Source of the DNA: Phoronis australis
Taxonomy: Eukaryota; Phoronida; Phoronidae
Length of the DNA stretch: 31,117 nucleotides
NCBI GenBank assembly: GCA_002633005.1
Contig: NMRA01000733.1
Coordinates: 33,320 to 64,436 of the forward strand
Direction: 5' to 3'
This document shows positions 19,991-31,117 of this stretch, in pieces; the stretch's first letter is position 1; the number at the start of each line of letters is the position of its first letter. Made by a program: the position numbers and the translations under genes. The notes beneath the pieces are model-generated. The model had not been told where the DNA came from. It saw only the letters and a list, made by a program, of their open reading frames with translations, and made no database searches.

Positions 19991-20596
19991 CATATAGATT
20001 CTCTCTTGGACACTAAACTCATATAGATTCTCCGTCAGGCTAAACCCATGTAGATTCTCTCATACATTTAACCTATAGATTCTCTCTTCGACACTAAACT
20101 CACATAGATTCTCTCTCATACATTAACCCAATAGATTCTCTCTCGCACACTAAACCCATATAGATCCTCTCTCACACACTAAACCCATATAGATTCTCTC
20201 TCGCACACTAAACCCATATAGATTCTCTCACACACTAAACCCATATAGATTCTCTCTCGGACAACAAACGCATATACATGTAGATTCTCTCTCGTACATT
20301 TAACCCATATAGATTCTCTCTCGCACACTAAACCCATATAGATTCTCTCTCGCACACTAAACTCATATAGATTCTCTCTCGCACACTAAACTCATATAGA
20401 TTCTCTCTCACACACTAAACTCATATAGATTCTCTCGCACTAAACCCATATAGATCCTCTCTCAAACACTTAACCCATATAGATTCTCTCTCGGACAACA
20501 AACGCATATACATGTAGATTCTCTCTATCACACTAAATCCATATAGATTCTCTCTCACACACTTAACCCATATAGATTCTCTCTCACACTAAACCC
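19990..20596 (+). repeat. ~29-bp minisatellite, about 21 units
   Basis: The consensus unit is close to ATATAGATTCTCTCTCGCAC followed by ACTAAACCC. Units vary from 23 to 38 bases. A longer variant (CGGACAACAAACGCATATAC, then ATG) occurs twice, at about 20258-20280 and 20492-20514, hinting at a higher-order period of about eight units (~234 bases). Confidence 0.9.
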
Positions 20597-21093
20597 ATGT
20601 TGTGTCAAGTAAAGAAACTTAATGTAGACCACTTCCTGTTTTAAAATTTGCCTCAACTTGTTCCTTACTCAACTCTTGGTCTGGCAATGAACTGCCTGAC
20701 AGCTTGTGCTGGTCAAAAGAATGCTTGGCGAATAAAATTAAAGGCTGGGACGAGCCAAGTTTGTCTCGGCCATAACAACGAATCTCCGAGTCTTTCCTAG
20801 TCCAGAAACCGCATCTATTTTCACTTAATGAACATTTTGAGAGCAATTTCATAACAGTAAGTGATCTAGGTACAATTTGTCCGTGGGGAGGAAGGTAAGT
20901 ACATACATGTAACTCTATCTTCATACTATCAAGTAGAGCTGTGTAGATTGAATGAGCAATAACAGCAACACAAACTATGTGGGGACGCAATTAATGTATT
21001 TGATTCTAAATCATCAGCTTGACAGTGTCTTCATGACATGTATGAACAATACATATCCACTTATTTTGCAGTTTTTAAATAAAGAATTAGACT

Positions 21094-21340
21094 TTGCAAT
21101 AGGCGGGATAGGGTTTGGTGCCAGTTTGCAATAGGTGGGCTAAGGTTTGGTGCCAGTTTTCAATAGGTGGGATAGGGTTTGGTGCCAGTTTGCAATAGGT
21201 GGGCTACGATTTGGTGTCAGTTTGCTATAGGTGGGCTAGGGTTTGGTGCCAATTAGCAATAACCAGGCTAAGGTTTGGCGCCAGTTTGCAATAGGCGGGC
21301 TATGGTTTGGTGACAGTTTGCAATAGGAAGGCTAAGGTGA
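21094..21340 (+). repeat. ~32-bp minisatellite, eight units
   Basis: Units read close to TTGCAATAGGTGGGCTAGGG followed by TTTGGTGCCAG, diverged from one another. It lies between the convergent canopy and PECR-like genes. Confidence 0.85.
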
Positions 21341-21938
21341 AAGTGGAACAATTTTCTGGTCCATTCTGTAGAGTTATTTTTTCAAGTTTGCCTTGCATGT
21401 GCCCACTGAACAGTCATTTAATTGGCCCAGTTCATTTGCAAAAAATCAAGTAACACCATGCATCACATTAAGCAGCAGAGATTGTAGTATTTTTTTGGCT
21501 GCTCTGACGGGCAATTGTTGATCAATAAGTTCTAATAATATGCATGAGCTCCATTACGACCATACGTCACATTTAGACATGTATGTCTTGCCAGGCATGA
21601 GTGGCATTTACGTGACACAGCACTACATATACGTACTATGTAACACAGTGAAAAACAAATACACTGTATGTCAACTTATATCGCTTGAATGTTCACATAA
21701 CTTTGACAAAGTTCATGACAAACTTTCAGGAAAATGTCATTTAGCTTTACTGCAATAAGTCTCAAGGTCTGATTGAATATAACTCGTCATAACTCATTTT
21801 TGGTTCCAAATCAAGATATACAGTAAGATTGGCAACACTTAGATAAATAAATGCTACAGGTTAATTATTAACGATGATGAAAACACGGTGTTGATGAGAA
21901 ACTTTAGTTTACAAATGCATAATAATGACAGCTACACA
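21341..21938 (-). other. PECR: PECR-like 3' flank / probable 3' UTR
   Basis: Non-coding. No canonical AATAAA was found on the minus strand close to the stop codon, so the transcript end is undefined. Confidence 0.4.
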
Positions 21939-29498
<7,560 letters not shown>

Positions 29499-30100
29499 TT
29501 TCAAATGATTTTGGTCACATGACCGCTACTACCGCCCTCTGTTATTAGGGCTCACTTTTATTTAGAGAGATCTATTTCATTCTCTATGGTTTCTGGCGTT
29601 TGGTACTCATAAACGTAGGCAGTATACAACCAAAAATATGAAGCATGTGTTATATTTTAGTGCTTTTGGGGTATAAGTTGAAAAAAATACCATGTTGAAT
29701 CAGCCAAAATACAAATCCTCCCATAGAAGGCGCTGTCATCTGTAATTCTTTTATTTTGAAGTTAAAAGTTGGTTGTGCACATGTTGCATAAGCTGACAGC
29801 AGACACCCACAAACCATAATTTAAAGCTCGAAGCAATCCTTAAAATATTGAGTGAAAATAGTAAGTAGTAAGATATTTTATCGTAAGTAATTTAAGGATG
29901 GTAAAATTTGTTTCGGTGTTGTCAGAAATGCACACGATTCCAGCCATCAATTTTTGACGTAGTCGTGGTGCATTGGTGCACATGGCTGTATGTGAGTAGA
30001 AGTGCTGATGATGGCCACCGTCTCCAGCGGGGCTAGCTGGCCCCAATGCAGACGGTGAAGCTCTCATGTAGGAGTTTTATACAACAGAACCTTTTTGGAG

Positions 30101-30190
30101 AATTATGCCTCACACTGATCGAAGCATCACAGTCAGTTAGTGACGTTGTTTGCGCATAGCTATAGGGGGCTATGCCATAGGGGATATAGC
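30101..30190. repeat. foldback-family end in the shared promoter region
   Basis: GAGAATTATGCCTCACACTG and the following bases match 9112-9131 and resemble the foldback arms at 27781 onward. It is followed by an imperfect inverted repeat around 30149-30205 (GTTTGCGCATAGCTATAG versus CTATATCCCC/TATGGC types). Confidence 0.4.
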
Positions 30191-30251
30191 CGTAAACAAA
30201 CTTTTGTTCGAAGCAGTCCTTTGTTCAGTTGCCCAAATTGCTAATTGGCCA

Positions 30252-30292
30252 TTTTTACACTGCGCCTGCTGATAGGGTGCGCAGTGTAAAAA
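30252..30292. repeat. perfect 14-bp hairpin upstream of MTRR
   Basis: TTTTTACACTGCGC (30252-30265) and GCGCAGTGTAAAAA (30279-30292) are exact inverted repeats around a 13-base loop. The TGCGC/GCGCA parts resemble NRF-1 half-sites. Confidence 0.75.
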
Positions 30293-30481
30293 CAATAGTG
30301 ACTCACAAGATCACCTGCTGCTTGACCTTGGATCTGGCTAGATCATATGGGTCATGACTCATGAGTACCTCTTAACCCAAAAGGTTTACCTCTCGGAAGA
30401 CACAGGCACCTTTCCCCTCATGTGAGCAAAGGCCAGTTAGTTCTGCATATTCATCACTTCTCCGTTTGTGCTATTTTCCAG

Positions 30482-30644
30482 CACAGATGATGACAAGATG
30501 CCCTGCGAGTTAAAGTCCAGGTTCCTTCTGCTGTATGCTTCCCAGACGGGCCAGGCTCAGGCGATCTCTGAAGAAATAGAAACCAATTCAGAACAACGTG
30601 GACTGACGTGTGACCGCTTTTGTTTGAGTCTCACGGAGAAGAAG
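30482..30644 (+). CDS. MTRR: methionine synthase reductase, first coding exon (gene continues outside)
   Basis: Coding starts at ATG 30498 and runs 49 codons to the donor GTATTT after 30644, phase 0. The sequence SRFLLLYASQTGQAQAISEE closely follows human MTRR RFLLLYATQQGQAKAIAEE, the FMN-binding loop of the flavodoxin domain. MTRR passes electrons from NADPH through FAD and FMN to reactivate cobalamin-dependent methionine synthase. An acceptor-like CTATTTTCCAG ends at 30481, so a 5' untranslated exon upstream is likely. An ATG at 30487 in another frame opens an 8-codon upstream frame overlapping the start. The rest of the gene (FAD/NADPH domains) lies beyond the window. Confidence 0.85.
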
Positions 30645-31015
30645 GTATTTTTACTTCATGTTGCCTGCTTTTTGCCAAGAATTGTATGATGACACTAGGC
30701 TTATATCAAAACCCAACTGCTGCCTGGTGGTTTGGCAATTGGCAGAATTATGTTGCAAACCCAGCAACGTTAATTAGGATCGTGATGTGGCAACACAATA
30801 CAAATGTTTAAGGCTGTAAAGGTCACATTTTCTTGTATGATTTTCAAAATCAAAAACCTATTAATCACATGCACATTTCACGGACTATTAAAATAATGCT
30901 ATAAAAACTTTCAGAGAAAGAAAATTTATGAATTCTGTTGTCACCCCAGTGTATTCACGATGGGTCTAGTTATCTAGAGAATGAAAACATCAGCAGCCTG
31001 AGGCAATAGCGGAGT

Positions 31016-31117
31016 CAGTGGCGGATCTAGGATATCACAAGGGGGGGGCCCAACTTTTTGTCCGGCTGTAAGCATTTGCGCAAACTGAATCACGATTGTA
31101 GATGCGCATAGTACCGA
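31016..31117 (+). mobile_element. CAGTGGCGGATCTAGG-type transposon, cut by window end
   Basis: The first ~100 bases match the minus strand from 29130 inward: CAGTGGCGGATCTAGGATAT, a G-run, then CCGGCTGTAAGCATTTGCGC and ACGATTGTAGATGCGCA. It lies in MTRR intron 1. Confidence 0.8.

Larger units (their letters stand above)
29499..30481. promoter_or_regulatory. head-to-head intergenic region, PECR-like / MTRR
   Basis: About 1 kb separates the two start codons, so both promoters should be here. Visible items: a 12-base palindrome GGTCACATGACC at 29513-29524 (E-box/M-box core TCACATGA) only 15 bases upstream of the PECR-like ATG; CTCF-core-like AGAGGGCGG on the minus strand (~29540-29532) and TAGAAGGCGCTG at ~29724-29735; and a perfect hairpin at 30252-30292. 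A foldback-family end starts at ~30101. No TATA box was assigned. Confidence 0.45.

Noticed and set aside
20619-20990. 123-codon minus-strand frame as the last PECR exon
   Set aside because: The exon at 22003-21939 fits the phase and ends in SKL; this frame has no fitting acceptor or targeting signal.

Overview
The window is intron-rich animal nuclear DNA, roughly 60% AT, with GT-AG introns, non-LTR and LTR retrotransposons, tRNA-derived SINE heads and many inverted-repeat elements. The recognisable proteins are animal peroxisomal, ER and flavin-reductase families. An invertebrate (marine deuterostome or lophotrochozoan type) fits, but the sequence alone does not fix the species. Most long open frames are chance or repeat-derived; the real genes are split into exons of 65-272 bases.

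Left part (1-9380): inverted-repeat elements, a possible LTR fragment, a dead non-LTR retrotransposon (about 6240-7740), and two to three exons of an unidentified minus-strand gene (4532-4397, 3827-3719, possibly 1652-1584).

Middle (9380-19500): a canopy-family (CNPY2-like, saposin-type ER protein) gene on the plus strand. Its first two coding exons appear twice. The extra block (10243-13050) lies between two single-N joins and falls inside a Ty3/Gypsy-like LTR retrotransposon whose two LTRs (9821-9988, 13065-13232) are flanked by the target duplication GACCA. The extra block carries the empty insertion site. The simplest reading is that the second haplotype was scaffolded into the gap of a heterozygous retrotransposon insertion, so this is not a real tandem duplication. 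One canopy exon is missing, probably in the 531-N gap at 16820-17350.

Right part (19500-31117): two minisatellites separate the canopy 3' end from a complete eight-exon minus-strand gene for a peroxisomal trans-2-enoyl-CoA reductase-like SDR enzyme (PECR; 292 residues, C-terminal SKL). Its first intron holds a foldback element split by a second transposon with a 5-bp target duplication. About 1 kb upstream, head to head, the first coding exon of methionine synthase reductase (MTRR) begins on the plus strand and continues beyond the window.

The three recognised genes serve unrelated pathways (ER folding/secretion, peroxisomal fatty-acid chain elongation, cobalamin-enzyme reactivation). No new multi-gene system is apparent. 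The notable items are the haplotype artefact, tandem repeats that multiply splice signals in two genes, and the nested mobile elements.
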